Shown here: one piece after another, positions 13,068-25,827 of the stretch
How the letters are laid out: the number at the start of each line of letters is the position of its first letter
Position numbering within the stretch: position 1 is the first letter of the stretch
Assembly (NCBI GenBank): GCA_950295325.1
Contig: OX485803.1
Location: forward strand, 23,312,001-23,376,000
Length of the DNA: 64,000 nt
Source of the DNA: Polytrichum commune
Taxonomy: Eukaryota > Streptophyta > Polytrichopsida > Polytrichales > Polytrichaceae
Direction of reading: 5' to 3'
Program-made: the position numbers and the translations under genes
The notes under the pieces: model-generated
Told to the model about the DNA's origin: nothing
Seen by the model: the letters and a program-made list of their open reading frames with translations, nothing else
The model's database searches: none

Positions 13068-13575
13068 GGGGTTGTTTACACCATGGACCATGAAGTCGTC
13101 CCAAGGCCCGGTAGAATCTATGATTGGCTGTTGAGGTCGTCCCGGGACCACTTTGGTTTACATCAAGGGAAAAATGTCAGAGTGACCATGGAGTTCAAGG
13201 TCCCCAAAAGACATATTTTAAGGCCTACATTATCCATTGACATGGTCCAACTGGTTTTGCGGTGGGAAAGGCAAAAAATGTGCTTTGATAGAAAATGGCA
13301 AGGGCACATGGCAGAGAAATAATGTTCTATTAATTGTTTAATCAAATCTTATTTGGGAAGAGAAGATGAAAATAGGAGAAGACCACAAAAAAACGGTCAC
13401 ACTCAAAACTGCTCTTTTTGGGCATATATGAGAAAAATCAAGCGCATTCATTTTTTGGTGCATGGTCATTCCTCTTGGTCCACATTCCATTTACACCTAG
13501 TGAGGGGCCCAAAGGCTTTGTAAATTGTTTTTCAGAAGAAAAAAAATCAGATCATGGAAATTGGACCACGGACCC
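13068..13575. mobile_element. Family 2 MITE, copy 1 (end GGGGTTGTTTACACC, TAA flanks)
   Basis: The left end GGGGTTGTTTACACCATGG follows TAA (13065-13067). The right side ends in GGACCC before TAA (13576-13578). The interior matches, in reverse orientation, the element at 56368-56957: shared blocks are ATGAAGTCGTCCCAAGGCCC, TTTACACCTAGTGAGGGGCC and TTTGTAAATTG. Right-end symmetry is decayed in this copy. It is non-coding and PIF/Harbinger-like by end sequence and 3-bp flank. Confidence 0.75.
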
Positions 13576-13604
13576 TAAGTGGTCACATACGTCTCCCCAA
13601 TCAC

Positions 13605-13740
13605 ATCTTGACTATTGAACCTAGAACAATTATCATATTTTGAACACATACTCCAATCTCTTCCAAACACGTGTCTTTTTGGTATCCGTTCTTGGAGCTA
13701 CACCCATATGGGTGTCCAATCAAGATAAGTAACCAAATTA
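13605..13740 (-). repeat. Family 5 dispersed repeat fragment
   Basis: This reverse-oriented fragment carries CCAATCTCTTCCAAACACG and the flanking ACTATTGAA motif found in the copies at 26508 and 61255. It is non-coding. Confidence 0.55.
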
Positions 13741-14027
13741 GGCACCTTTACCTTAGTAATTGGACCCAAGCTTCACCATTAGGTTCTCGATACTTAAGTG
13801 AGAACCATTGAGATTTGGTTCAAATTAACTAATACCACGTTAACGCCACCTCATTTTTCCATACTTTGGACCTGGACCCTCACGTAAACTCCCTTGGGTC
13901 CAAAATGTGACTCTTTCACCAATAGGTATCCTTGATTTGACGTTTCTTTGGTCTTGGACCCTACTGTAAATCCACCACTGGTGTGAATAGATGTTTGGAG
14001 CTTCTAGTGTCCGCTCCTATAGAAGTA

Positions 14028-14232
14028 CACCGTTTATGATATTCAGTGTCACTTACTATTTGGAGTTACACAAGGCTATAACTTCTTGCTATAGATTTCA
14101 TTTGTTACCGACAAAAATTAAATAGGTTGTATGAACAATATATGACATAAATGACTTTACTTGGTAAAAAATTATAGCATTGCGTAACCCCAAATAGTAA
14201 GTGACCCTAAATACCATAAACGGTGCAAATGT
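14028..14232. mobile_element. Small fold-back MITE (about 205 bp)
   Basis: Arms of about 55-60 bp, 14028-14090 and 14174-14232, are inverted copies. They start CACCGTTTATGATATTCAG and share CACTTACTATTTGG. The outermost 20-25 bp resemble the ends of the element at 44925-45260. No gene is present. Confidence 0.7.
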
Positions 14233-15845
14233 AAGTTTCTAGGGTTTAGACGGTGTGACTCGGACACCACCATGTTCTTGCCTTGGTATGCTCACATCGT
14301 GTGATCCGCCACGAGTCTCTTAAACGGTGGAAAATAAAGAATCTTCTAGTACCTTCCATGACCCGGTTGATGGCCGCATGCATGTTAGCTATTGAAGTTT
14401 ATGTGAGGGCGTCATTCCCCATCCCAAGCCATCTCATCACATCTAGTGCCACGTCATATTCACTTTTTGAGGAAAGGGCGGTTACCATGAAGAGGCCAAT
14501 CTATACATCTACAATCTCAAATCATAGACTTGCCATTGAAACCACCCACCGGTGGTCAACTGTTCTTAGAGATAACAGATCATGTCACTTCTCCGGTTGA
14601 AATCAAGGCACGTTTTGTAATATATTGGAGTGTCCAATGTACACCTACAATAGAGGTAGGGTTCTTTCTCTGTTTCAAAATGTAAAATGATGTGTGCAAT
14701 CAGGTTGTCCCACGCTAATGCATTGACACTCCACAATGTTCTGACTATTTACTACAACAATAACAAAAATTTATATTAATGGTGGTTCTAATGTGGTTGC
14801 TATACGGATGAATATACAAACTTGTTTTTTAAGGTGTTTGCAATCTGGTTTCTGGGTCTAAGGTAATTTGCATGGGTGAAGAGGCAACACTATATGCAAA
14901 GGCAACCTAATTGCACTTACTAGTGTGTAGAACCCTAGCAAGTTCCACCATCAAACTACGCCAAATATAAATGTTGAGATGTGGCATAGTACGTGGTATA
15001 ATTTAACCCCTAAATGCTCAGGGGTTCAGATAAAATAACTCTTTGTTGTAGCAACACATGAATTAACTGGCTCTATCTGGAGTTTACGTACGAGACAAAG
15101 TTATAAAGAGTGAATCTTAGACTATGTACAATTAGGTTGCCCCATGCTCATTTACCAACATTTCCATACTAATTTATATATTCGTCACCACAACAACATA
15201 CTATAATAATTATTAATGCTATACTGTGGTTGCTATATAGATGAATGAACAAAGTTATGATTGAACTCTTGGTAATCTAGTTTTGATCCAAGATGATTTG
15301 TAGGGATAAAGAGGCATCCGACTGACAAAGGCAACCTAATTAATTACACATATGAGTAGTGTAGATAGTAGGAATTAAAAACGTCTTAAATTAAAGAATT
15401 GGCATTGAGAAATAAGAATCGTGGGAAAAATGCTTGCAACCACTTCTTGGCTTCTTCGGCACTTAGGTGGAGGATAAGATGTGTAATTTGCAAAACGTAT
15501 GGGAGACTTTTTAGATCAAGATTGATGTTGTCAAGGTACTACTAGGGTAGCATGTTCATGGTGGCATAGGCAACAAAAAGTTTCTCATTGGACCCGCCCT
15601 CCCAACACTCAAACATATCGAAATATGTGGAAGTTTTCAAACACTTGAAGAAATCATACTATGCAAGGTGGCATGCGCAAGGTACAAATATCTACCGAGA
15701 GTTAGAGAGAGGGGGGCCTAAGGGTAATCAAGTCGAGGTCGAACGTTCTTATCTATGAGCAAAAAACACACACACCAAATACCACCACCTTTCCGCGGTC
15801 TATTGACTTTTGACCAAGAAATTCATGAGTGGCAAAATTGTCGGT
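14233..15845. other. Intergenic, no gene seen
   Basis: Two diverged stretches, about 14640-14990 and 15100-15400, share similar wording (TACAATTAGGTTGCCCCATGC-like, then GTGGTTGCTATA and GAAGAGGCA/AAAGAGGCA), so an old local duplication is likely. No coding sequence was recognised. Confidence 0.5.
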
Positions 15846-15849
15846 ATGG

Positions 15850-16150
15850 TGGTAAAATGTGTGGGTGTTATTCGGTAACTTGTTTAAATTGGACGCCTAT
15901 ACTTGATTGGTATGTGTGGTTGGGCAAAAATCAAGTAATAAACACCACGAAGACATGTGTTTTGAAAGAGATTGGACTATGTCTTCAGTTTTTATTAACC
16001 TGTTTCATAATCGATAGTGAATACAATTGGGAGGTGTTATGTGTTCAATTAAGGAATTAACAAACATGCACGTATGATGACCGTAACTAAATCAAGGGAA
16101 GTTTGAATTTTCAACATGGTTTTTGTGTTGCATCATCACTAATATTGAAC
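15850..16150 (+). repeat. Family 5 dispersed repeat
   Basis: It begins near GGGTGTTATTCGGT and carries AAACACCACGAAGACATG, AGAGATTGGACTATGTCTTC and CGTAACTAAATCAAGGG, all shared with the copies at 25828 and, inverted, 26508 and 61255. It is non-coding. Confidence 0.7.
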
Positions 16151-18811
16151 CTCTTAGCTTCAATGCTATAGTCCAACATCTTACTTGGCTCGTGAAGTTT
16201 CACGAGGCTTCAATGAAATCTTTATGATTGTTCTTTGAATCTTAAATATCCGGGGCTCTAGTTTTGTATGACCTTGATCTTCCATGTGTAATTCACTTGT
16301 TATATATCATGCTACAACTCATAACTACAACTCCGAATTTTTGCTCTAGCTCCCAAATGCTGACACTTTTTTTTTTGGAGCATTTTATGTAGTTTGATAA
16401 CATACAGTTTCGTGAGGAGTTTGGCAAAGTTTGGGATGTCATTCATCTCGTGTCATTAATTTGATATTTGAAGTCTTTGATGCTTCTAAATTGAATATGT
16501 AATGCTTGTGAGGATAATGTGATTTTTTTACCCACATGGATATGATCCAATAATGAATATCCACAACTTTGGAGAGAGAGAGAGAGAGAGAGAGGCCTTT
16601 GGTATTGTGACTAGCATGAATTATGACGCTAATTCATCTTCAAGTTAGTATAATTCTATACATGAATTTGAAACAAACTTCACAAGTATTAGAGGGACCT
16701 TGAAGAATATTGCCTCCTTTTAGTTGTTACGCTATATATTGGATTTAGTGTCATATGGTATATATCACCATGGTAACTTTTCTAATGACACTTCTTATGA
16801 ATAAGTGTACAAGTACTATCATCCTAAGTTACTTTTAGTTCATCCACTACCGAACAAAATGTGGTATATTTTGCATCCTCACTTTGATGTATCGAAACAT
16901 TGTCGTGGATGATTGAAATTTGGATGAAGAATCACTAAGTAAGTGACACTAATTGCAACATGGTAAATCTACAATGTCCGATTTTTTCTTAACAAGGAAT
17001 GACAAATAATGGTAGGTTAGTGGTGGTGACACTACACGGGTGGTTTCCAATTAGTATTGAGCAAGACAAATGGAATTGGTGACACTAAATACAATATTTA
17101 GTGTAGTTGGCCTGCACCTAACTTCCCCTCAAGGGTAGCCCCTAGGTCCCCACACGCTTGGTCGAAAATATCCACTACACTTGGATATCCCCGTTATGAT
17201 TGGAATATGGGTGGACCATAGTGGTAGGGAGCACCAAAAATCAAGTGCTGGGGAGGTCATCTATCCGCGTATTGGTCATGCCTTGAGAAGTTGTACCTCA
17301 TAGTTCTCATGGGATTTGGGAACCTCATAGATTCTCAAATTGTAATACAAACGTCATTGTCTTTTTGGAAACAAACATAAAACATAAAATCGTTGTGTTG
17401 CACAACTACTAGCATTGCTTTCACATTATGATTAACATTGTGGACTCCAATTCATGCTAGTGGGGTCTATTTGAGATGAATTCACTAGAAATCCACATGG
17501 GGGTTGTATGGGTGAGAGATATGTTTGTATGCAACAATTTTTTCCATGGGCTCTTGAAATGGGTGAGTGATGGTTGTGTCATAGGATATTAGAGTGATAT
17601 GGTTATGTTTAAGAGTGCTAATTGTGACACTATACACAATATGAGTATTCAACATGGTTGGCATGCTGCCTTTGACAAGGGATATTCCAAGAATGTATTT
17701 GACAACTAAAAAATTATAGGATAAATCTTGACATGGAAGGTTCACGTAGAGAATCTTTGGAGTTCAAAGGATAAATTCAATGATGGTAATTGATCCAACA
17801 CTCTAGCGCTATAGTGTTTGAAGAAGATTTAAATTTTATGACCAGGAAAGGGAATGAATACCATAGATGATAACCATATTTGGGACTTTGATGCCAAAAT
17901 GCTAATTTTTTGAGGTGACATGTGAGTTTTTGTAAAGGTGTAGACTAGTAGATGTGTAACTCATATCAATTTGCTCAAAGTTTGAAATAATTTGTGTCGG
18001 ACTTGCTTATCATCTATGGTAGTGGTCTCTTACTAATATTATGGGTATGATGCAATGTTTAGGCCTAAACTTCATCTTAATATCGAACTATCTACATACC
18101 TAGTGTTTTGTAGAAGCATTTTCACATGTGCACCAATGATGGTGACTATCTACTTGTTACTTGTTACTTGAATCAATTTCAAGTTATCTAATCTACTACA
18201 ACGGATTATAAATAATGACACGCATGTATCCAAACATGACATGTACTTAAGTAGATGTCATAGGAGATATACATCATGGTGAATCGATTGTTGATAGGGT
18301 GAGGAAGGCAACTCTTGCCTTCTAGATCCAGTTTGAAAATCTCATATTTGTTTTCAAACTTGTGCAAATTTTTGGCGGAAACAAGCATGTACTTGATTGA
18401 GATTGGAGATGTTCGGATGCTTGATGTATTGGTATGTGGTTGTGTGGCATGTTACATGCTGGATGAATCAGAAGGTGGTCGTGTATGGTCACATGCTTGA
18501 TATCCTGGAAGGCGGTCATGTTTGGATACATGCGCATCATTAGTTACATTTCATTGCACTAGGTTAGACCACTGTGAAATTGATCCAAGTCCAAATCGAG
18601 CTCCGCAATGGGGTTGAGGAAAACCTGATTTGCCTTGCCAGAGTTTATTATTCATGTGTAGGAATCAAGGTGATGGAGGCCACATGACGCCACAACTGAC
18701 GGAGGCTGATTTACCCCGCCTTTCTTACCCTCTCTTACCTCCTTTGGTGCATATAGTGTGAGGGCTTGATAACTATATGACTAGGGTCCGAGATGACCTT
18801 AAACTACCGGA
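16151..18811. other. Intergenic, no gene seen
   Basis: The stretch contains a (GA)n run at 16572-16593 and, near 17080, a short palindromic CACTAAATACAATATTTAGTG. The remainder is AT-rich and carries nothing recognisable. Confidence 0.55.
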
Positions 18812-18972
18812 TGATGGTGGAGAGATACCCAAATCTCAAGGAAGAGGTTGGCAATTCGAATCCCGGCTGTGAAATCTCCTTTGTACTTGACGGAAAACTT
18901 GCCAGGTGGTGAACTGCCTCCTGTGCTTTGGCGCTGGCCTGTCGGCCTTCTCTCTCAAAAAGAAAAAGAAAA
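18812..18972 (+). mobile_element. tRNA-derived SINE, copy 1
   Basis: An A box-like GGTGGAGAGATACCC is followed about 30 bases later by a B box AATTCGAATCCCGG, and the 3' end is A-rich (CTCTCTCAAAAAGAAAAAG). The same head is seen at 59405 (GTAGTGGAGAGGAACCC, then GGTTCGATTCC). It lacks a tRNA fold and acceptor stem, so it is a SINE rather than a tRNA gene. Confidence 0.65.
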
Positions 18973-19609
18973 AAAGAACTAGATGACTATGTGATTAAAC
19001 TATCCAACAACAATATTCACTTTTTTGGTTTTTTTTCTGCTGTGTAGCTGTACTTGGAACATTTAGAAAGAGTCACCTGTTTATATTGCAATCATCATTT
19101 ATGAGCTTCGTTTTCAAATTCTCAACATTTGATTACAAGCTGTATGTAACATATGGGATGCACATGGTGCATGTACTGAGAACAGAAAACCATCTTGGGG
19201 TGGAGCTCAAGTGTTTGTTCTCAAGAGCTATGCAAGAAAACATGAGCAATACGGTGTTGTTTCTACAACAATAGTTTGTTATAGTTTCCTCTTACTTTTT
19301 GTTGAAATTTTCGTTTGAATCAGTCTAGTTCAAGCAATAGCATAAGAGAGGAAGTAGTTGAAGTCTAGGATTTCAAGGCAAGCTTTTGCGGTTTTCATGC
19401 ACCACCAAGAATACTTTTTTCGCACTCGTGTAACCTAATTTTTGATAGATTTATTTGTACCATGGGTGCCAAATTCTCTATCTAACTTGCTCATATTAAC
19501 TTAGCTCGAGGGTTGTTCGCACTAGGTGTGTTTGTTTTTGCGTTTGTGCTCGTGGTCGTGGTTTACTTTCTTTGTCTCTATTTCCATGGAATGGCATAAT
19601 AGACGCTTA

Positions 19610-19990
19610 GGGCGAGTTTCCATGTAGGCTGCTCGTCCACTAGATTCTAGATAATAATGGGTCGGAGGTGTGCACATGTAGTTCAACACAAGCAACCATC
19701 CAACCACATTTTGGCAAGCCGCTAGAATGTGGAGGGTTGTGGACACGGGCTGCTACACTTTCATGTGCCCCACTAAATAATCTTTAACCTACAAGTGTCA
19801 CTCACCAAAGGATTGAAGACCCGTTTTAGAAGGAGGAGGAGGTTAGTAGGTGGGCCCCGATTTGAGAAGATGGGAATAGCTAGTTGTCACATACAAATCC
19901 TACCCCATCATATTCGCTCTACATGTGGGCAAGTTTGTCCTTATTCACACTAGAATCTGGTGGGCGAGCGGCCTACATGGGAACTCACCC
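19610..19990. mobile_element. Family 3 MITE, copy 1 (about 40-bp TIRs)
   Basis: The left end GGGCGAGTTTCCATGTAGGC continues through GCTCGTCCACTAGATTCTAG, and the right end is its reverse complement with few changes. Flanks are TTA (19607-19609) and TTT. It is 381 bp and non-coding. It shares ends and interior (AACCACATT, GAATGTGGAGGGTTGTG) with the copy at 23050-23310. Confidence 0.8.
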
Positions 19991-21250
19991 TTTGCACAAC
20001 CACAACTACCTTTTAGTCTCTACCCTATCATCAACCTCACTATGTGCTCGATGGGTAACTACCTTTAAGGTAGTTTGTTCATGCTTATGTGAAACCATTA
20101 GAGAGCTTCAAGATCAAGATCTGGGAAGAAGTTGTAGAGTTAACTACTATAACACCACAATCCAAGGCCAACAAGGATGATATTCATTTAAATTTCTTCT
20201 CATATGTAAGACCTAAACCAATGATAGATTGTGATTTAGAAGACTGGACCCATCATCAACCACGAAGTCCTACATGAATGTTCACACTACGAGTGTGAAA
20301 GAAACAACTCATAATGGTGATTAATCGGTGGTGGTTGACTACAACCACATCTACCTTTGTATTTGAAACGACCATTAAAATTATAAACATCATGTATGAT
20401 TAAAAAGATTGACCACATAACGCCCATAGACGTTATATACAACCTTCTTGTAATTTTGAGCAATTCACAACCACAACAACAAAATACATCAAGAATCCAA
20501 ACACCCTCACATTTTACAAGTCCCTAAGGATGTACCCACCTCGTGCTTCCCGATACATGGGTAAAGCATGTACATGTTGTGGACAAAGGCAAGAGAAAAT
20601 TCTCTCATACAAGTGTATCTCTCACTCATCCAACATACAAACTTGACCCTAGGCTACAAGTTTGTGGTTGATTCATAATGCAGATGCATGAGCTTGACGG
20701 GAACTTGACCAACTTCAAGAATATGCTCCAAGTGATCATAGAATACTATTGTTCAGTACGAACCAAATAATTAATGAGAGGAGAGTGGGTGATGAACTGT
20801 GAGAGTGGCGAGCCATTCACCTACTGGAACTAATTATCAATTACAATCGATCTGCTCAAGGATAGAATCTGGAAATTATATATGATATCGCACCTCCATG
20901 GATGCAAAATTCATGACGAGTTCTGAACACCCTTTTTGCTCTTGGGTGAGCAATCGACCATGTGAAATACATTTGACTGACTCGTGTGGCTGATCACAGT
21001 GAAGATCACAGCAAGCCACGTTTAGTAATTGAAGGCTATGATACACAACGACTTGTTGACACCTAGATCAATCTGGCTGCTTACCGATTGCCGAACTTTT
21101 GACGAAAGTGCAAGATTATTATTGTTCCACAACATTCGAGCAAGATTTCTGAGGATGTAGCCGCACTATGATCATGGCTACTCGATTTAAATTAGGCAAT
21201 GACAGCCGATTCAAACGATTACTGTTATAATTTTAATCCTAGATGCAAGG
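19991..21250. other. Intergenic, no gene seen
   Basis: AT-rich sequence with many short ORFs but no recognisable domain, splice-consistent gene or RNA. Confidence 0.5.
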
Positions 21251-21254
21251 GTAT

Positions 21255-21965
21255 TTAGCAAGACCACACTTGCTCCAAGTTCCAGAATTGTGAAACACGG
21301 CGCTGTGTTTGGTGTGTACAAAACTCGAGAGGCGTAATGAGGGAGTGGAGGCGTCCGGAGTTATAATTGATATTAGCAGCAGGATTTGAGCAGGCAGGAG
21401 GATTGATGCACTTAGCTGCGATATAATGATGGCGAGTCCAATCAGTCCAGTCCATTGCAGCCAAACCAACCGATTACCTTCTGAACTTTTGATGAAAGCG
21501 CAAATTTTAAAGTCCGCAAGTCTGCTCCAACTCAGTGTCCAGGGAGACTTTCGGGCATACTCGGTCGAGATCCTAGTGTTTCCAACTCCGACCGGGTTGC
21601 CTGGTGACATCTTTCGGGAATTCTCTATTGTTGTGAGGTACATTCTCTAAATTCTTCTAAAATGATCGGCTATTTTCCTGAAAGTCTTGCACTTCCATCG
21701 GTTATTTCTCAATCTCAACCGGTTCATCTGTCTCTAGCTAGCGGTCGATTCTCCCCGTTCGTCGCTCCAACTTACAGGATTGCGAAACAGCAGCGGTCCA
21801 TTAGAGTTCCTTTTCCTGGGTACAAACACAAACACTAGAAAACCGTAGTGAGGGAGTGGATGCATCAAGAGATATACAGTATTAGCAGCAGCAGCATTCA
21901 AGCAGGAGGAATGAGCACTTGTAGAGTCGCATAGAGATCATGGCGAGTCGATTGGCTCTTCCTCA
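21255..21965. repeat. Diverged tandem duplication, period about 500 bp
   Basis: A stretch at about 21265-21440 recurs at about 21765-21960. Shared elements in order: an AATTGTGAAACA/GATTGCGAAACA motif, GTACAAA, GTAATGAGGGAGTGGA/GTAGTGAGGGAGTGGA, TATTAGCAGCAG, CAGGAGGA and ATGGCGAGTC. Each copy ends at an ATGGCGAGTC that could be a start codon. The second is followed by a short open stretch (MASRLALPHITLVGEFDQ) and a GTGAGA donor-like site at about 22010, but no downstream exon was recognised. It may be promoter and first-exon debris of an unidentified gene. Confidence 0.5.
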
Positions 21966-23046
21966 CATCACACTTGTTGGTGAATTCGATCAGAACAAGG
22001 ATCTTGGTGAGATTTTTCCTTCAAGAATTTTGGACTCTAAATTCGGGCTTGTGCAGTTTTGATTTTTGGACTCACCTGGAGAGCTTGTACCCGTGATGTA
22101 TGTAATTTCCACCGCAAAGAGAATGTTTGTAGTTTCTTAGCCCTTCCTTAGGGTAAACTACACATTCAAACACATCCACCTCGTTTGAGGAAATGTCATA
22201 TGGTTCAACATATTTACTATACAATATGTTGCAAATTGGACGTTGAGGTCGTCATCTTCCATTATTCCTGACCATTTAAAAAATGATTAGGATGAGATGG
22301 TGCAGGGTGACGTGGGACATAAACTTTATATACATGGGTGCAATGGGATGGGGTGACATGGCCCAAATTAGTTGTCTACAATATCTTTTTAAATTACGTC
22401 CACCCTAAATGACCATTAAGTAAGACCTAAATGATGCACTCCTTCAGTATGATTTTTGATATCATCATTCCCTTAGGGCATTTTTTTTTTGGATTCAAGA
22501 ATCCACATTTGATGTCTCAACAATGAAATCGGGGTAAAGTGTTTTGGAGGAGATCCCGTAACTCTTTTAGCCTTAATTTCTTAGGGTAGGCCGGTCAAGA
22601 GGTCATGACCTACCATGCAAATTCTACAGGGTGCAACAAGTAGGATTTGAAAGCCTAACGTATGCTAAGTTGTGTATGTTGTCATGTCCTTGTAGGGAAT
22701 TTCAAGAGTTGAGCCCACATATTTGGATTTTTGTCAATGAAAATAAGCAGGTGGAAGGTGAGTAGTAGGGAGGTAGTGAGATTAATAGGCTGCAAGTTAG
22801 GAGGCAATTACACACCAAGGAAATGGTGGGTGGATAGGTCCCTAGGCAGTTGTAGCTTTGCACAAAGAACTTAAAACAATGTTGGCAAATGTGCTTCATT
22901 AGTAAGCGATGACTTGTTAGCTTCTTTCAAGAAATTCTTGTTTTAGGCAACATATTATGGAAAATATGCATATAGGATTGATACAATATGCTACATGGAA
23001 ATAAAGGATCGACTAGTTTTGTATTGAAAGCAAGAAGTTAGCTAAC
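21966..23046. other. Intergenic, no gene seen
   Basis: AT-rich sequence; nothing could be assigned beyond the possible donor site near 22010. Confidence 0.5.
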
Positions 23047-23049
23047 TTA

Positions 23050-23310
23050 GGGTGGATTTCCATGTCCATTGCTAACCCACAAGATTCTAGATGATAGTGG
23101 GTTGGACATATTCTCAAGAAAATAATAAAAACAACCAAACAACCACATTCGGGTTGCCTTTTAGAACGTGGAGGGTTGTGACCATGGGCCACTAGACTTC
23201 CATGCGCCCACTAAACACTTTATGAAACCTTCCCTACCAAAGTTCTATCTACATTTGTCATTATTCCCACCAAAATTTGATAGGCAAGCATCATACATGG
23301 AAACCCTCTC
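23050..23310. mobile_element. Family 3 MITE, copy 2 (TTA target duplication)
   Basis: The left end GGGTGGATTTCCATGT and the right end ACATGGAAACCCTCTC are inverted copies. The element is flanked by TTA at 23047-23049 and 23311-23313. It is 261 bp and matches copy 1 at the ends and at AACGTGGAGGGTTGTG. The perfect TTA repeat supports a PIF/Harbinger-like origin for the family. Confidence 0.8.
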
Positions 23311-23916
23311 TTAGAGTGCAAGTTTCAAGCCTTTGGTCACTATTGGAAATTCTGTTACCGACTCCTCACTCATAGCACAATTTGCATCATGGAACACTGC
23401 ATGTGTTGATCTCCCATAGATTGACATGTCAAACAGACCAGAATCTTATACTCTCAGGATTGTCCGGAACAATTTCTGAAGTTCTCAAGAGTGGCATTCA
23501 ACTCCTTATTGAGAATCAATCAAGTCACTGGTTTGCAAAATTTAGAGTCGAGGCCTCATTTGATAACTGGACATTGATAATTTATACAGTAAGAGTATTG
23601 TCAAGATACAGTTTGAACACCAACTTGGATGCAGTATTCATTTCCCGTAGAAATAATTAAAAAAAAATCCTCGATTGTCACTCTTGAGAGCTTTCTGGTA
23701 CAATATTGGGCTGCTCATACGAACTCTTGCTTGAAAGCTGGAGAAATCTTGATTTAGGACTAGTAGTTCATCTTCTTCTGAGTATTTCTGAGTAGCTAGC
23801 TAACTCAAACTGAAGCTTCTGAGGGTCCAAGGTTTGCTATTATCAACGCGGTAACTTATAGGTATGTCTCAATTGTAAGTGACTAGTGTTTAATGTTTTG
23901 TTAGTGTTGTGATCTG

Positions 23917-24318
23917 ATAACATTATTCAATCCTGTGGGTCGGTTCCATGGCCCTGGAATATGTCAATTATATTATGTGGTCCCCTGGAAGAAAGTAAGA
24001 ATATTCGTTTATTATTCATACATTTAGGTTGATACTTGGAATTCTAGGTGGAGTTATGCTCCTGGCACTATTCATAGGAAACGGTGTTCATCCCGGTGCT
24101 TTTCATTGAAGTTACTATTCATAGCAGCACTATCACTGAAAATATTGACACTATTCACTATGTTCATACTATATATACCGGCACAATTCATTATTCATAT
24201 CGGTGTCGGTTTCTTCCTATTTTTTAAGTTTCTTCCCATGAAGGTAACTTAGTGGAGGTCCATGCCTGATTCTAAATATAGAATGGAACACAACCATGTA
24301 ACTGAATTATGTTATGAT
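23917..24318 (+). repeat. Dispersed repeat pair member A (about 400 bp)
   Basis: It aligns along its length with 53400-53832: GGAATATGTCAATTATATT, GAATATTCGTTTA, TATTCATACAT, TACTATTCATAGCA, then a GTTTCTTCC motif and a GAACACAACCATG-like end. Short ACTATTCA motifs recur inside. It could be a solo LTR or other non-autonomous element; the ends are not defined. Confidence 0.7.
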
Positions 24319-24349
24319 ACCCATTAAGTTTTAATATATTTTCATTGCT

Positions 24350-24930
24350 AAGTCAACATGTAGACAATCAATCATTCAACAATGATTCAGCTCACAATTC
24401 AACCTTTAAGTTGCTCTTGGAACCATAATTACAAATACAAAGATCAGCATTGCAAACTCTATGCTTGGTATGTTATTGTGTGATGTGATTGAATCAATAT
24501 GAAATCATTGCTGTTATATATATATATATATATATATATTTAAAGGCTTGTGAAGTTTAGTGTATTATTGCTGGGCAAGAAGAATTTCCTGAGATACCTA
24601 ACCAGGAAGTATTCAAATGAGCGGAAGTCCATTCGCTATTTCAATTCCAAGACTTAAGTATGTAGCTAATGATTCATTCAACATCAATTCAACTCCCAAC
24701 TCAACCTTTACGTTGGTCTTGCAAATGTTAAATATAAGAAATGAATGAAATTGCAATCCTATGTTCGGTAGGCATTGATTCAATGTTGTTGTTTGATGTC
24801 ATTTAAATCAATGTGATCTTAGCTTTGATATATGGATCTAGAGGTATGTGACTAGAATATTGTTGTTGCTTGGAAGTCCAATCAGTATCTCAATTCCAGG
24901 GGCTTAGTGTAGGGTTCGGTTGAAAAGATT
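24350..24930 (+). repeat. Diverged tandem duplication (two units of about 300 bp)
   Basis: Unit 1 (about 24350-24650) and unit 2 (about 24660-24930) share ATGATTCA, a CTCAACCTTTACGTTG-like stretch, a GTGATGTGATTGAATCAAT-like stretch and the end motif GGAAGTCCATTCGCTATTTC/GGAAGTCCAATCAGTATCTC. A (TA)n run sits at 24515-24539 in unit 1. It is non-coding. Confidence 0.65.
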
Positions 24931-25827
24931 AGTATTTAACTTGACTTGATAAGGATTTACAAATTTGTCGCAAGATGATCTCTTTAACATCAATGGATAG
25001 GCATCATAGGATTTGAGGACCAACATTACACCCTGACATCAAAGGGTAGAAATGTTTGAAACGACCAACCAACTTCGTCAAGCCTGCATTTAAGTCAATT
25101 TTGATGCATTTCCATGGCCCAAACGACTTGACATGTCAAAGGATATCGTAGGGTGATGCTTGTTAGACACAAAATAGTTAATTTTTGGAAGAAAATTGCC
25201 ACATGTTGTATCCACATTGGTGAAGGTCATGTTCAATTCAACATGGAAATTAGCTTTCAGAACTCCAAGTGTGGAACCAAATGACACCCTACGTAATGCA
25301 TAGACACCTATAATTTTGGACAAAATAAAATTTTATATGTGAACTTCTATGATAGAAATGATAGCAACTACTCCTAAATGTGGATTGCATCTCTTATTAT
25401 AGCACATGTTAATTACATGCACATTGTGTCATTCGTGAAAATATACACATCTTGAGGGAATATTTTATCATATTGGTTTTCAATGTATGTAAAAGTGGGA
25501 TTTCACCATATTCTTCTAGTTTCTTCCTTCAAATTAATTTGTTGTGCAATGTGCATGCCTCAAGTGTGCAATTTTTTTTCTCAAATGCATGACTAATTTT
25601 GGACAAGTCTTTTGTCCATATTTACTTAAATCCTAATTAATAACATATTTCATGCTCAATGTTGTAGGCAAAACCGTCAGTCATTTTAGAAGAATCTATT
25701 GAATATGCCTTCAATAATAGAGAAAAACAAAAGAAATCAATAATTGGTCCTGAAAAGTTTTGGATCTAGACGCATTTCACTCAATCTCCCCATGTCCGTG
25801 ATTCAAGCCACTTGACATTTAAAGTAT
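24931..25827. other. Intergenic, no gene seen
   Basis: AT-rich sequence; nothing recognised. Confidence 0.5.

Noticed and set aside
16572-16593. Direct repeats as a CRISPR-like array
   Set aside because: It is a plain GA dinucleotide run; nowhere in the window do equal-length repeats alternate with unique spacers.
21239-21643. 134-codon minus-strand ORF
   Set aside because: It lies across the duplicated block, has no family features, and the duplicate copy does not keep the frame.
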